Both the position numbers and the translations under genes were made by a program. From the NCBI GenBank assembly GCA_963708775.1, contig CAVPTI010000020.1:124001-188000 (forward strand): a DNA stretch of 64,000 nt, given 5' to 3'. Below the pieces are notes generated by a model. It did not search any database, was not told the origin of the DNA, and saw only the letters and a program-made list of their open reading frames with translations. Of the stretch, positions 33,804 to 43,143 are shown one piece after another. How positions within the stretch are numbered: position 1 is the first letter of the stretch; every line of letters begins with the position of its first letter. The DNA comes from JAGVSR01 sp963708775 (lineage in GTDB: Bacteria > Pseudomonadota > Alphaproteobacteria > Rhizobiales > Hyphomicrobiaceae).

Positions 33804-35945
33804 TCAGCCGCTGACGAGTGCAATCCATTCATCTTCGGTGAGCACCGTCACGCCCAACTCCTGTGCCTTGGTGAGCTTGGACCCGGCATCCGCGCCGGCG
33901 ACGACATAGTCGGTTTTCTTCGAGACGGAGCCTGCGACTTTCGCACCCAGCCGCTCTGCCTGGGCCTTCGCTTCGTTGCGCGACAGGCGCTCCATTGTGC
34001 CGGTAAACACGACCGTTTTTCCGGTCACGGGCGAGGCGACGGCAGCGACGCGTTCATAGGGTTGGACGTCGATCTCTGCCAAAAGCGCATCGACGGCTTC
34101 GATGTTGTGCGGTTCGGAGAAAAAGTCGATGAGGGCGTCGACGACCGTCTCGCCAATGCCTTCGATGTTGTCGATGTCGGCGTAGGCCTCGCTGTCCTTG
34201 CCGCCTGCAACGGCCGCATCGACCGCCTTGCGGAACTCGAATAACGAGCCGTAGGCTCTGGCGAGATCCTTTGCGGTCTGCTCGCCGATATAGCGAATGC
34301 CAAGTGCGTAGAGAAAGCGTTCCAGCCCGATTTTGCGGCGTGCATCGATCGCTGCGAACAGCTTATCGACAGACTTGGCGCCGAAGCCTTTTCGGGTCTT
34401 CAGTGGCGCGTTGCTTTTGGCATCGCGCGCTTGCAGCGTAAAGATGTCGGCCGGCGTGCGCAGAAGGCCTTCGTCAAAGAACATTTCGATCTTTTCCTCG
34501 CCCAGGCCTTCGATGTCGAATGCCAAGCGGGAGACGAAGTGCTTCAAGCGCTCTTTGGCCTGTGCCGGGCAGATCAGCCCTCCCGTGCAACGGCGAACGA
34601 CCCCTTGTGATTGGGGGCCGCGCTCGCCTTCTGCATCATCCGCCTCGCGCACGGCATGGCTGCCGCATACGGGACAGGCATGCGGCATGTGGAACGGCTT
34701 GGCGTTTGCCGGCCGCTTGTCGACGAGGACCGATACGACCTGCGGAATGACATCTCCCGCGCGCTGAACCACAACCGTATCGCCGACGCGGATATCCTTG
34801 CGGGCGATCTCGTCCTCGTTATGCAGCGTGGCGTTGGAGACCACCACGCCGCCGACGGTGACGGGTTCGAGCTTGGCGACGGGGGTCAGCGAGCCGGTGC
34901 GGCCGACCTGAATTTCGATGGCGCGGAGGATCGTGGTTGCTTGTTCGGCCGGGAACTTATGGGCGATGGCCCAGCGCGGCGAGCGCGACACAAACCCGAG
35001 ACGGTCGCGAAGATCGAGGCGGTCGACCTTATAGACGACGCCATCGATATCGTAGCCAAGGGCGGCGCGCTTCTCGCCCATGTCGCGGTAGAACGCGAGC
35101 AGGTCGTCCGTGGTCACGCAGCGGCGCGTCAACGGGTTGACCGGCAGTCCCCAGCGATGCATGGCGGCAATCATGCCGTGCTGGGTGTCGGCGGTGAATG
35201 CCGACATCTCGCCCCACGCGTAAGCGAAAAAGCGCAGCGGACGGGCGGCGGTGATGGTCGGATCGAGCTGGCGCAGAGAACCGGCGGCTGCGTTGCGCGG
35301 GTTGGCAAAGATCTTCCCGCCGGCTGCTGCTTGCATCTCATTCAGCGCTTTGAAGTCGGCGTGGCTCATGTAGATCTCGCCACGGATCTCGGCGACTTCG
35401 GGCACGTCCTTGCCGTGCAGCTTGTGCGGGATTTCCTTGATCGTGCGGACATTGTCCGTGACGCGCTCGCCTTCAGCGCCGTCGCCCCGCGTTGCCGCCT
35501 CGATCAGCTTGCCGTTCTCGTAGCGAATGGAAATTGACAGCCCGTCGATCTTGGGTTCGGCCGTAAACGCGACGGGATCGCTTTCGCTCAATCCAAGGAA
35601 GCGGTGCACGCGGGCGGCGAAATCAATAACGTCTTCGTCGGCGAAGGCATTGCCGAGCGAGAGCATCGGAACGCGGTGGCGGACCTTGCCGAAGGCTCCG
35701 ACTGCGGCAGCGCCGATGCGCCGCGATGGGCTGTCGTCGCGGATCAGTTCGGGAAAGCGCGATTCAATCGCGTCGTTGCGGCGGCGCAAATCGTCATACT
35801 CGGCATCGGAAATTTCCGGTGCGTCTGACTGATAGTAGAGACGGTCGTGATGGGCGATTTCGATCGCGAGCCGTTCGAGTTCGGTCGCTGCTTCTTCAAG
35901 CGTCAGAGCTTCGACGGCTTTTGGCGTGATTTTTCTGGCGGTCAT
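33804..35945 (-). CDS. ligA: NAD+-dependent DNA ligase
   Basis: This 713-residue ligase seals nicks in replication and repair. Domain Ia ('HHDRLYYQSDAPEISDAEYD') precedes the adenylation domain with the nucleophile Lys132 in 'AEPKIDGLSI'. The OB domain has 'KLEPVTVGGVVVSNATLHNE', and the four-Cys zinc site is 'CPVCGSHAV' plus 'RRCTGGLICPAQAKER'. Helix-hairpin-helix repeats and a C-terminal BRCT domain ('GKTVVFTGTMERLSRNEAKA') complete it. The zinc site has an insertion of about 15 residues between the Cys pairs, as in some alphaproteobacteria. ATG at 35945 is chosen over GTG at 35981. It follows bamD, with no recN between. Confidence 0.97.
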   Translation of the reverse strand: MTARKITPKAVEALTLEEAATELERLAIEIAHHDRLYYQSDAPEISDAEYDDLRRRNDAIESRFPELIRDDSPSRRIGAAAVGAFGKVRHRVPMLSLGNAFADEDVIDFAARVHRFLGLSESDPVAFTAEPKIDGLSISIRYENGKLIEAATRGDGAEGERVTDNVRTIKEIPHKLHGKDVPEVAEIRGEIYMSHADFKALNEMQAAAGGKIFANPRNAAAGSLRQLDPTITAARPLRFFAYAWGEMSAFTADTQHGMIAAMHRWGLPVNPLTRRCVTTDDLLAFYRDMGEKRAALGYDIDGVVYKVDRLDLRDRLGFVSRSPRWAIAHKFPAEQATTILRAIEIQVGRTGSLTPVAKLEPVTVGGVVVSNATLHNEDEIARKDIRVGDTVVVQRAGDVIPQVVSVLVDKRPANAKPFHMPHACPVCGSHAVREADDAEGERGPQSQGVVRRCTGGLICPAQAKERLKHFVSRLAFDIEGLGEEKIEMFFDEGLLRTPADIFTLQARDAKSNAPLKTRKGFGAKSVDKLFAAIDARRKIGLERFLYALGIRYIGEQTAKDLARAYGSLFEFRKAVDAAVAGGKDSEAYADIDNIEGIGETVVDALIDFFSEPHNIEAVDALLAEIDVQPYERVAAVASPVTGKTVVFTGTMERLSRNEAKAQAERLGAKVAGSVSKKTDYVVAGADAGSKLTKAQELGVTVLTEDEWIALVSG

Positions 35946-35998
35946 GACGGTGCTCGGTCCCGGCGCGGGGACACCGCCCACTGCGCGTCAGCCAGCAT

Positions 35999-36847
35999 TT
36001 AGCCGGAGTTGCCGGTGAGCGAAACGCTCTTCCACGCCTTCGAGATCCAGGAGCCTGAGTCTTCGCGCGGGGCGAGGCCATCGGACTGCAGCAGCGCGTA
36101 GCTGTCCTTGTACCACTTCGATTGCGGGAAGTTGTAGCCGAGCACGGCTGCCGCGGTCTGGGCTTCTTCCTTGACGCCGAGCGCCATGTACGCCTCGGTG
36201 AGACGGGCGAGCGCTTCTTCCACGTGGTTGGTGGTCTGATAATCGGACACGACGGTCTTGAAGCGATTGATGGCGCCGATGTAGTTCTTCCGCTTGAGAT
36301 AGTAGCGGCCGACTTCCATCTCCTGCGCTGCGAGCGTGTCCTCGCAGATGCGGATCCGATTGTCCGCCATTTCGGCGTAGTTGCTATCCGGATATCGCGT
36401 CTTCAGGATCTTGAACTGTTCGAGAGCCTTGCGCGTCGCGCCCTGGTCGCGATTGGCGCCTTTCATGTCATCGAAGTAGGCTGACCCGATGATGTGATGC
36501 GCGAATGGCGCATCCTTGGTCCCGGGGTGCATGACCGTATAGCGTTCGGCGGACGCAATGGCTTCGGGGAATTTTCCGGCCTTGTAGTAGGCGTAAGCGG
36601 CGAGAACCATCGCGCGCCGGGCTTCCGGCGAATAGGGGTGTGAGCGATCGAGCTCCTCAAACTTCGCGGCGGCTGCTTCGAACTTGCCGGCCGTCATCAT
36701 CGCATCGGCCTGGGAATACATTTTTTCGGGCGGATCGGAGTTGATCGCACTCGTGGCGTCGATCGACGATGCGCAGCCGCCGAGGAGCGCGGCAGCGAAC
36801 CCAAAGACCAGACCAGCCAGCAATCGGAAGCGTGTGCTCTTCTGCAT
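35999..36847 (-). CDS. bamD: Outer membrane assembly lipoprotein BamD
   Basis: This 282-residue lipoprotein of the BAM complex inserts beta-barrel proteins in the outer membrane. The signal peptide ends in the lipobox 'ALLGGCASS' with Cys25. Five TPR-like repeats follow ('SQADAMMTAGKFEAAAAKFE', 'AYAYYKAGKFPEAIASAERY', 'YYLKRKNYIGAINRFKTVV'). It is transcribed between lpxC and ligA in the same direction. Linking envelope biogenesis genes in this way is usual in Rhizobiales. Confidence 0.96.
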   Translation of the reverse strand: MQKSTRFRLLAGLVFGFAAALLGGCASSIDATSAINSDPPEKMYSQADAMMTAGKFEAAAAKFEELDRSHPYSPEARRAMVLAAYAYYKAGKFPEAIASAERYTVMHPGTKDAPFAHHIIGSAYFDDMKGANRDQGATRKALEQFKILKTRYPDSNYAEMADNRIRICEDTLAAQEMEVGRYYLKRKNYIGAINRFKTVVSDYQTTNHVEEALARLTEAYMALGVKEEAQTAAAVLGYNFPQSKWYKDSYALLQSDGLAPREDSGSWISKAWKSVSLTGNSG

Positions 36848-37026
36848 TCTTTATCCGTGCTCTCGCCCCCGCCAGCGCCTTACAAGCGGGGCGCCCGCGC
36901 ACCCGAATCCGCGCCTGCGTTGCTTTTCCAGATAGCACACGAGGTCCCGCCGCAGAACCGCTGAACTCATCCAGCCCACACGAGATCGTGGCCTCAGATT
37001 ATGTTTCTTGTGGGGCCAGAAAAGCT

Positions 37027-37059
37027 GAGGGGCCTGCAAGCCAACGCCGCAAGCCCCTC
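37027..37059. terminator. Hairpin terminator between lpxC and bamD
   Basis: GAGGGGC and GCCCCTC form a 7-bp stem 26 bp after the lpxC stop. On the minus strand AGCTTTTCT follows; on the plus strand ATATTTTTGTATTTT follows. It probably ends most lpxC transcripts before bamD. Confidence 0.6.
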
Positions 37060-37084
37060 ATATTTTTGTATTTTCCGCGTTGGC

Positions 37085-38026
37085 TTACTCGCCGACGGCG
37101 AAAGCCTGCGGCATGTCGAAAATGCGCGGCGTGAGTTCGCGGACGCGGGGCGACTGCACGATGGTCCAGGCCGACTTGTCTTCAAGCAGGGCCTTCAGGA
37201 CCAGTGAATTCAAACGGTGGCCACCCCGCACGGACCGGTAAGCTCCGAGCAGAGGCAATCCGGAAAGGCTCAGATCGCCGACGGCATCCAGCATCTTGTG
37301 ACGCACGAACTCCAGCGGATCGCGGAGGCCTTCGCGGTTCATGATGCGATCATCGCCAATGGCGACAGTGTTGGTGAGATTGGCGCCCAGTGCCAGGCCG
37401 GCCTTCCAGAGGCGCTCGACATCGGACATGAAGCCGAACGTGCGTGCGCGGGAAAGCTCATTGCGGAAGATGCCGGGGCTCATCTCGAATGCGAGACGCT
37501 GGCGGCCGATGAGAGGAGTGTCGAAGTCGATCTCGACGTCGAGGTGGAACCCAGAATGAGGGGCAATCTCACCCCAGCAGCCGCCTTCTTCTACCCGGAT
37601 CGGCTTGAGGACTTTGATGAAGCGGCGGGGCGCGTTGAGTTCGCGCAGACCGGCTTCGTCGATGGCTTCAACGAACGGCACTGAGCTGCCGTCCATGATG
37701 GGGACTTCTTTGCTGTCGATTTCGATGATGCAGTTGTCGACAGAGAGGCCGCGCAACGCCGCCAGAAGATGTTCGACTGTGGAGACCGTGACACCCGTTT
37801 CATCACCGATGACGGTGCAAAGGGTCAGGTTTTTGACGTTGGAAACGTGTGCCGGTATCTCGGCGATGGTGCGACCACGTTTTGTAACAACAAAGAGTAG
37901 TCCAGTATCGACTTCAGCAGGATGGAGCGTAACGGATACAGGTGCCCCACTGTGAACTCCAGTTCCCCTGAGTTCGATCTCGCGGGCGATCGTGGTTTGT
38001 CGAGCGCCGATAAATCGATTCGACAT
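37085..38026 (-). CDS. lpxC: UDP-3-O-acyl-N-acetylglucosamine deacetylase
   Basis: This 313-residue zinc enzyme carries out the committed step of lipid A synthesis. Zinc and active-site motifs are 'STVEHLLAALRGLSVDNC', 'FVRHKMLDAVGDLSLSGLPL' (His and Asp ligands) and 'GAYRSVRGGHRLNSLV'. 'GTGVHSGAPVSVTLHPAEVD' is the N-terminal signature. It is separated from ftsZ by a 275-bp AT-richer spacer, so it probably has its own promoter. Confidence 0.97.
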   Translation of the reverse strand: MSNRFIGARQTTIAREIELRGTGVHSGAPVSVTLHPAEVDTGLLFVVTKRGRTIAEIPAHVSNVKNLTLCTVIGDETGVTVSTVEHLLAALRGLSVDNCIIEIDSKEVPIMDGSSVPFVEAIDEAGLRELNAPRRFIKVLKPIRVEEGGCWGEIAPHSGFHLDVEIDFDTPLIGRQRLAFEMSPGIFRNELSRARTFGFMSDVERLWKAGLALGANLTNTVAIGDDRIMNREGLRDPLEFVRHKMLDAVGDLSLSGLPLLGAYRSVRGGHRLNSLVLKALLEDKSAWTIVQSPRVRELTPRIFDMPQAFAVGE

Positions 38027-38258
38027 GCTGCGCCGTCCCTCGCATATCCCAGGCAGCCAACCCGCTTGCTAAAGCCGGTGTCTGCCCCCCCAGATTTCTC
38101 TTCGTCCCACCTACTCCCTGTCTCGGCTGCGCTTCTGATTGGCGCTTGTCGAGACCCCTGAGGCGGGGCGGATCAAAATCACATCCTCAGTGACGATAGC
38201 TGTCGCTTCCTGGTGTCACAAATCACGCTTTCTTACGTTCTGTTACTAATTGGAAAGA

Positions 38259-38268
38259 CTTACGTAAG
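38259..38268. promoter_or_regulatory. Palindrome CTTACGTAAG in the ftsZ-lpxC spacer
   Basis: The spacer 38027-38301 has no gene but is clearly AT-richer than its surroundings at 38200-38300. It holds this 10-bp palindrome and a nearby partial copy (TTCTTACG at about 38231). It is a candidate lpxC promoter or operator region. Confidence 0.35.
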
Positions 38269-38301
38269 AACATATTTTGCAGACGATTTTTTAGCCGGTG
38301 C

Positions 38302-39975
38302 TCAGCGCCGAGACCTGGTGAAAAACACCGGTAATTCGGGCTTTTCTTGCCGCTGCTGCTCATCATTTGACCAGCCTGCACGTCGGCTCTGCGGTTCGAC
38401 TCCTACGGCGTAGGAACGGTCGGATGGCGGCCCATTTTGTTGCGCCGTTGCCGGTTGTTCCCGGTGCGGTGGATGCGAATCACCTTCGTGCTTTCCGCGC
38501 CCGGTGAGTCGCTCGAAGAAGCCGCGTTTCTTCGGCTGAGCCTCCGCTCGGGCCGGGGCAGAACCATAGCTCGGCGGACGTGCCGCGTCGCGCTGCATTT
38601 TAGCGTGGTAGTCGCGCTGACCGACAGCTGGGAATTCATCCAGGTCGGGGATGCGCCGGGTTGATCGCCGGATCGGAGCGGGCGGGGCCGGCGCAAAGTC
38701 GTCCTGAGGTGCCGCCGGCCGGGAATCCGTTGTGTATTCGATGGGCGGCGCGAAGCCCCCGGCAACCGAAGCCGGCGGCAAATCGGTGATCTCGACGTCG
38801 TCGGAGTTGTGCCAGCTCGGCCCCGGTGCCGCTTGCTGCATTGATGGTGCCGGTGCGGGCGGCACGCGCGACAGTTCCTCAAACGCGCTCGACCTGTGGA
38901 GGGCCTCGGCGATACTTGCTGCTGCAGCCTGTGTTGACGGGGCGACTTGCGGACTGGGCGAGGTGGTCGGGATCGCCATTGCCGGCCGCGGCATCATTTG
39001 CGCGGGCACGGCTAAGCGATCCATTCCCGATGCGACGATCGACACACGAACCCGATCGCCGAGCGTGGGATCGAAGGTGGCGCCGACGATGATGTTGGCT
39101 TCCGGGTCCACTTCCTGGCGCACGCGGGTGGCTGCCTCGTCGACTTCATACAGCGTGAGATCGGCGCCGCCCGTGATCGAGAGCAGCAGGCCCTTCGCGC
39201 CGGCGAGTGATACATCGTCGAGCAGCGGGTTGGTGATCGCCTCTTCGGCGGCGCGGACGGCGCGGCCATCACCGGACGCTTCGCCCGTTCCCATCATGGC
39301 GCTCCCCATGCCACTCATCACGGTGCGCACATCGGCGAAGTCCAGATTGATCAGGCCTTCCTTGACGATGAGGTCCACGATGCAAGCGACGCCGGAATAG
39401 AGCACCTGGTCGGCAAGGACGAAGGCTTCGGCAAAGGTCGTGCGTTCGCTTGCGATCCGGAACAGATTCTGGTTCGGAATGACGATCAACGTATCGACAT
39501 GCGATTTCAGTTCGGCAATGCCGGCTTCCGCGATGCGCATGCGGCGCGAGCCTTCGAACTGGAAGGGCTTCGTGACGACGGCGACGGTGAGAATATTCTG
39601 CTCTTTGGCTGCACGGGCGATAACGGCGGCGGCCCCGGTGCCAGTGCCACCGCCCATGCCGGCGGCAACGAAGACCATGTGTGATCCGGCGACGAGTTCG
39701 CGGATTTCATCGAGTGTTTCGATGGCGGCGGCCTCGCCGATGTCGGGACGCGACCCGGCACCCAGGCCTTCCGTGAGCTTGGCTCCCAACTGAATCTTGT
39801 GTGGGGCATGGGACGCCACGAGAGACTGCGCGTCCGTGTTGGCCACCACGAAGTCAACGCCCTCCAAGTTGGCGTCGATCATGTTGTTGATCGCGTTGCA
39901 GCCTGCACCTCCGACACCGATGACGGTGATGCGGGGCTTCAGGTCCATGATGTTCGGCGGCAGGTTTGCGCTCAT
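38302..39975 (-). CDS. ftsZ: Cell division protein FtsZ
   Basis: This 557-residue tubulin-like GTPase forms the division ring. The GTP-binding motif is 'AAGMGGGTGTGAAAVIA'. The N-terminus 'ITVIGVGGAGCNAINNMI' and T7 loop region 'VDLIVKEGLINLDFADVRTV' are standard. The globular core ends near residue 320, then a linker of about 220 residues rich in Pro, Ala, Gln and Ser follows, as in alphaproteobacteria. The C-terminal peptide reads 'KPELPVFFTRSRR', a variant of the usual 'EIPAFLRRQ' that binds FtsA and other partners. It lies 64 bp after ftsA in the same direction. Confidence 0.97.
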   Translation of the reverse strand: MSANLPPNIMDLKPRITVIGVGGAGCNAINNMIDANLEGVDFVVANTDAQSLVASHAPHKIQLGAKLTEGLGAGSRPDIGEAAAIETLDEIRELVAGSHMVFVAAGMGGGTGTGAAAVIARAAKEQNILTVAVVTKPFQFEGSRRMRIAEAGIAELKSHVDTLIVIPNQNLFRIASERTTFAEAFVLADQVLYSGVACIVDLIVKEGLINLDFADVRTVMSGMGSAMMGTGEASGDGRAVRAAEEAITNPLLDDVSLAGAKGLLLSITGGADLTLYEVDEAATRVRQEVDPEANIIVGATFDPTLGDRVRVSIVASGMDRLAVPAQMMPRPAMAIPTTSPSPQVAPSTQAAAASIAEALHRSSAFEELSRVPPAPAPSMQQAAPGPSWHNSDDVEITDLPPASVAGGFAPPIEYTTDSRPAAPQDDFAPAPPAPIRRSTRRIPDLDEFPAVGQRDYHAKMQRDAARPPSYGSAPARAEAQPKKRGFFERLTGRGKHEGDSHPPHREQPATAQQNGPPSDRSYAVGVEPQSRRAGWSNDEQQRQEKPELPVFFTRSRR

Positions 39976-40039
39976 TTGGCCCTCAGACTGACAGAAGGAA
40001 CGTGCGGGGGCCGGTTATCTTCCCCCGTACTTGCCTTCT

Positions 40040-41300
40040 CTAGAACCCGTCCTTCAGCCACTGCCCGATCCGGCCCACGTAGCCGCGGGGCGCATCTATG
40101 CCCAGGGCTCCCGGCAGATCGACGGCCGCGCTTTCAGCGACGGCACGCAACACACCAACGGCACCGGCGAACGCCGCCGATGAATAAAGGGGAGGCAGGC
40201 CCGAAATGGTCTGGGGCCTACCCTCGCGCACGGGCCGCCTGAACACGCCTTCTGCGAAGGATTGCAGTCCGGAAATCTCGCTGCCGCCACCGCAGAGAAC
40301 AATTCGCGCGGCCGTTCCATCGAGAAGCCCGGCGCTCGCCAATTGATCGCGAACGAGGTGTAGCAGTTGGGCCATGCGCGACTGGATGATCCGGGCCAGA
40401 TCAGCCTTGGTCGATCTCTGCTCAAGCCCCTCGCCGACGCCGGTTATGGCGTAAGTGAAGACATCGTGCTGATCCGACTGCGCATTCAGCACTGTGCCAT
40501 AAAGCGTTTTGATTTGCTCGGCTTCTTCAAGTGGCGTGCGCAACGCATGCACAATATCCATTGTGACATGTCCGCCGCCGATGGGCAGTGGTGCGGGCAA
40601 AGATCGCGCGACCGTCCTGGAACATGGCAACACCAGTTACGGCGGCCCCGATATCGATCGTGACGATGCCATGTCGGCGCTCGTCTTCGGTGGTCACGGC
40701 GAGCGCGCTGGCGATCGGTCCTGGCACCAGCCGATGCGCGGCGAGGTAGCAGCGCCCGATCGTTCGGGTGAGATTGACCACGGGCTGTGCATCGGCCGTG
40801 ACGACGAAGTGATGGGCTGCGATGCGATCGGGCCTGGTTCCAACTGGATCAGCGACCAGAGGACCGCCATCGAGGGAATAGCCCCAGGTATCGAGTTGTA
40901 GGATCTGCCGGCCGTCCTTGGTGGCATGGGCCCTTCCAGCGGCGGCGACGCGGTCGACGGTTTGCTGCGCGACTAATCCATGTTCAACTGGCGCTGCCGC
41001 GGCGAAGGTGCGCGATGCTATCGGCCCCCCGTTGAGGAGGAGGTCGATCCGCTCCAGCTGAACGCCGGCCATGTCTTCCGCTTGAGCAATTGCGAAACGG
41101 ATGGCGCTTTCGGCGGCGGCAAGATCAACGACAACTCCGGATTTAATGCCCAGAGACGGGGCCAGTCCGACACCTACGATGCGTGCCGGGCGGCCCTCAG
41201 CATCGAGGGTCGCGATCAGGCAGACCGTCTTGAAGCTGCCAGCGTCAAGGACAGCGGCAAAGCGGCCGGATCGGGCGGGGCGAAGCGTTGCAGCGCTCAT
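40040..41300 (-). CDS. ftsA: Cell division protein FtsA (frame broken near 40596)
   Basis: This actin-like membrane tether of FtsZ has about 419 residues. The N-terminal piece from ATG 41300 has 'FAAVLDAGSFKTVCLIATLD' (phosphate-binding loop) and continues to 'IGAAVTGVAMFQDGRAIFA'. The C-terminal piece is in another frame ('IGGGHVTMDIVHALRTPLEE', 'ARIVLCGGGSEISGLQSFAE', ending with an amphipathic membrane-targeting helix 'VGRIGQWLKDGF'). Deleting one G from the GGG at 40595-40597 gives 'FAAPLPIGGGHVTMD', the expected junction. FtsA is essential in most bacteria that have it, so the break is probably a sequence error. GGGGAGGG lies about 10 nt before the start. Confidence 0.92.
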
Positions 41301-41307
41301 GCTCGTT

Positions 41308-42205
41308 TCACCCTCCCCTGTCGGGCGCGGCGGCGGGCGCGCGAATGGCGATTTTCGACTGTGAGCGCAGGTCGATGATCTGCGCGCGGGTGTCGAGTTG
41401 TGCCGCCAGTTGAGGTTCGTTCGCCAAACGGGCGAGCGCGGAGACTTCACCATCGGACGGCAGGTGGATCTGACCTCCGCTTGCCAGATCGAGCGTCCAG
41501 CGGCGATCGCCCAACCGGCGCGCGCGGACCACCTTCGACTTCAGCGCTGGATGCCGGCCGAGTGCTGTGAGGAGCTGCGCGGCCGTCTCGTTGGCCCCGT
41601 CACCTGCAATGCGTGGCAAATCGAGAATGGCGTCGGCCTTTATGGGGCCGAGTTGGCGGCCCGTCACGTCGATCAGTTCTGCGCTCTGTCCGCGTTCCCA
41701 GATGGCGAACGGCTTGCGCTCCGTCACCCGGATCGCGAGTTGTCCCGGCCAGACGCGGGATATCTCCACCGATTGCACCCACGGCAGCCGCTCGAAACGC
41801 TTGCGAATGACCGGCGCATCGAAGCTCACCAGTGAACGGGCCGATTTCAAATCAAGCGCGTCGAATAGATCGGCGTCGGGCGTAAAGCGATGACCGGTCA
41901 GTGAAACCTGTTCGATGCCGAAGCCCAGCCAAGTCGCCAGCCGATCTCGATCGAGGTTGCCGGAGGTTATGGGCGGCAAACGCTCCTGCGGCCGATAGAG
42001 CGACGCAGGTGAGGCCGACCAGCAGCCGGATCGGCGCGCGGCGCTTCTCGCGCAGGGCAGATCTTGCTGGCGGCTGAGACCGGTCTGGATCGTAGGCGTG
42101 GCCGAAATGGAAGGTCGATGAGGGGCGGCGGGGCGTGGAGGTTTGAGGGCTTTGCGCGTTGTGCGCCAGCCACGTTCGGTTCAGCTCTGCCCCTACCTCT
42201 GGCAA
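41308..42205 (-). CDS. ftsQ: Cell division protein FtsQ (frame broken near 41972)
   Basis: This bitopic division protein has about 298 residues. The N-terminal piece has a Pro/Ser-rich cytoplasmic tail, a basic 'LREKRRAPIR' and a membrane helix 'LLVGLTCVALSAAGAFAA'. The periplasmic POTRA and beta domains are in a second frame ('IEQVSLTGHRFTPDADLF', 'LPWVQSVEISRVWPGQLAIR', 'VTERKPFAIWERGQSAELID'). Deleting one G from GGG at 41971-41973 joins them as 'AAGAFAAITSGNLDRDR'. The start is uncertain: TTG at 42205 is the best in-frame candidate and would overlap the end of ddl. It precedes ftsA by 7 nt. Confidence 0.87.
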
Positions 42206-43143
42206 CTCGCGTCCTCGGTGATCCATCTGACGAGTTCTCCGAAGCTCCAGCCGGCATGACCAGCCAGTTCCGGAACCAGCGACGTGCCCGTCATGCCCGG
42301 CTGGGTGTTGACTTCGAGGCAAATGAGTTCGCCCGAACCACCCGGCGTGTCGTCGTAGCGGAAGTCGGCGCGCGAGACGCCCCGGCACCCCAGCGCGTGA
42401 TGCGCCGCTCCCGTGTATTTCCGGACCAACTGGTAAACATCCGGTAAAACTTTGGCCGGAAGCTCGTGGATGGAGCCACCGGGGGCGTATTTCGCTTCAA
42501 AGTCGTAGAAGACGAGGCCGTCTTTCGGTTTGATCTCGATGACGTCGGTGACGAAGCCGCCGATGACGGCGCAGGTGAGTTCGCGGCCGGCGATGTAGCG
42601 CTCAATCATCACGATGTCGTCCGGCTTGCCGCCGGAGAGGATTGCCGCCGCCCACTCGTTGTTGCCGGGGCGGATGATCAAGACGCCGACGCTCGAGCCT
42701 TCATCGACAGGTTTGACGACGTAAGGGGGCGGGAGCGCGTGGACGCTGGCGGCCTCAGCACGGGTGAGGATGCGTGCCTCAGCGACCGGCACGCCTGCCG
42801 GTTTCATGACCGCCTTGGCGCGCTCCTTGTGCATGGCAAGCGCAGACGCGAGCACGCCTGAGTGGGTGTAGGGGATCTCGAGGCATTCGAGGATGCCTTG
42901 GATGCAGCCGTCTTCGCCAAAGCGGCCGTGCAGCGCGTTGAAGGCGACGTCGGGCTTCAGGGCAGACAAGGTCGCTGAGATGTTGCGATCGACATCCACG
43001 CGCGTGACGCGATAGCCCTCGCCTTCCAGCGCGTCGGCGACGGCGGCGCCCGATCTCAGGCTCACGGGGCGCTCCGCCGACCAACCGCCCATCAGGACGG
43101 CGACGTGTTCGCGGGTGCGCACAGGCGCGGTGCCCAGTGTCAT
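42193..43143 (-). CDS. ddl: D-alanine-D-alanine ligase
   Basis: This 316-residue ATP-grasp enzyme makes the D-Ala-D-Ala ending of the peptidoglycan stem. 'VAVLMGGWSAERPVSLRSGA', 'ALHGRFGEDGCIQGILECL', 'PYVVKPVDEGSSVGVLII' and 'CLEVNTQPGMTGTSLVPELA' are family motifs. Its ATG overlaps the murB stop (ATGA), indicating coupling. It is the DdlB-type copy of the dcw cluster. Confidence 0.96.
   Translation of the reverse strand: MTLGTAPVRTREHVAVLMGGWSAERPVSLRSGAAVADALEGEGYRVTRVDVDRNISATLSALKPDVAFNALHGRFGEDGCIQGILECLEIPYTHSGVLASALAMHKERAKAVMKPAGVPVAEARILTRAEAASVHALPPPYVVKPVDEGSSVGVLIIRPGNNEWAAAILSGGKPDDIVMIERYIAGRELTCAVIGGFVTDVIEIKPKDGLVFYDFEAKYAPGGSIHELPAKVLPDVYQLVRKYTGAAHHALGCRGVSRADFRYDDTPGGSGELICLEVNTQPGMTGTSLVPELAGHAGWSFGELVRWITEDASCQR

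Noticed and set aside
38380..38415. tRNA-like string GGTTCGACTCC resembling a T arm
   Set aside because: It lies inside the ftsZ coding sequence, and no acceptor, D or anticodon stems can be built around it.
40040..42205. Reading the broken ftsA and ftsQ as four separate small genes
   Set aside because: The fragments join into single full-length proteins after removal of one base each, and neither half alone has a complete fold.
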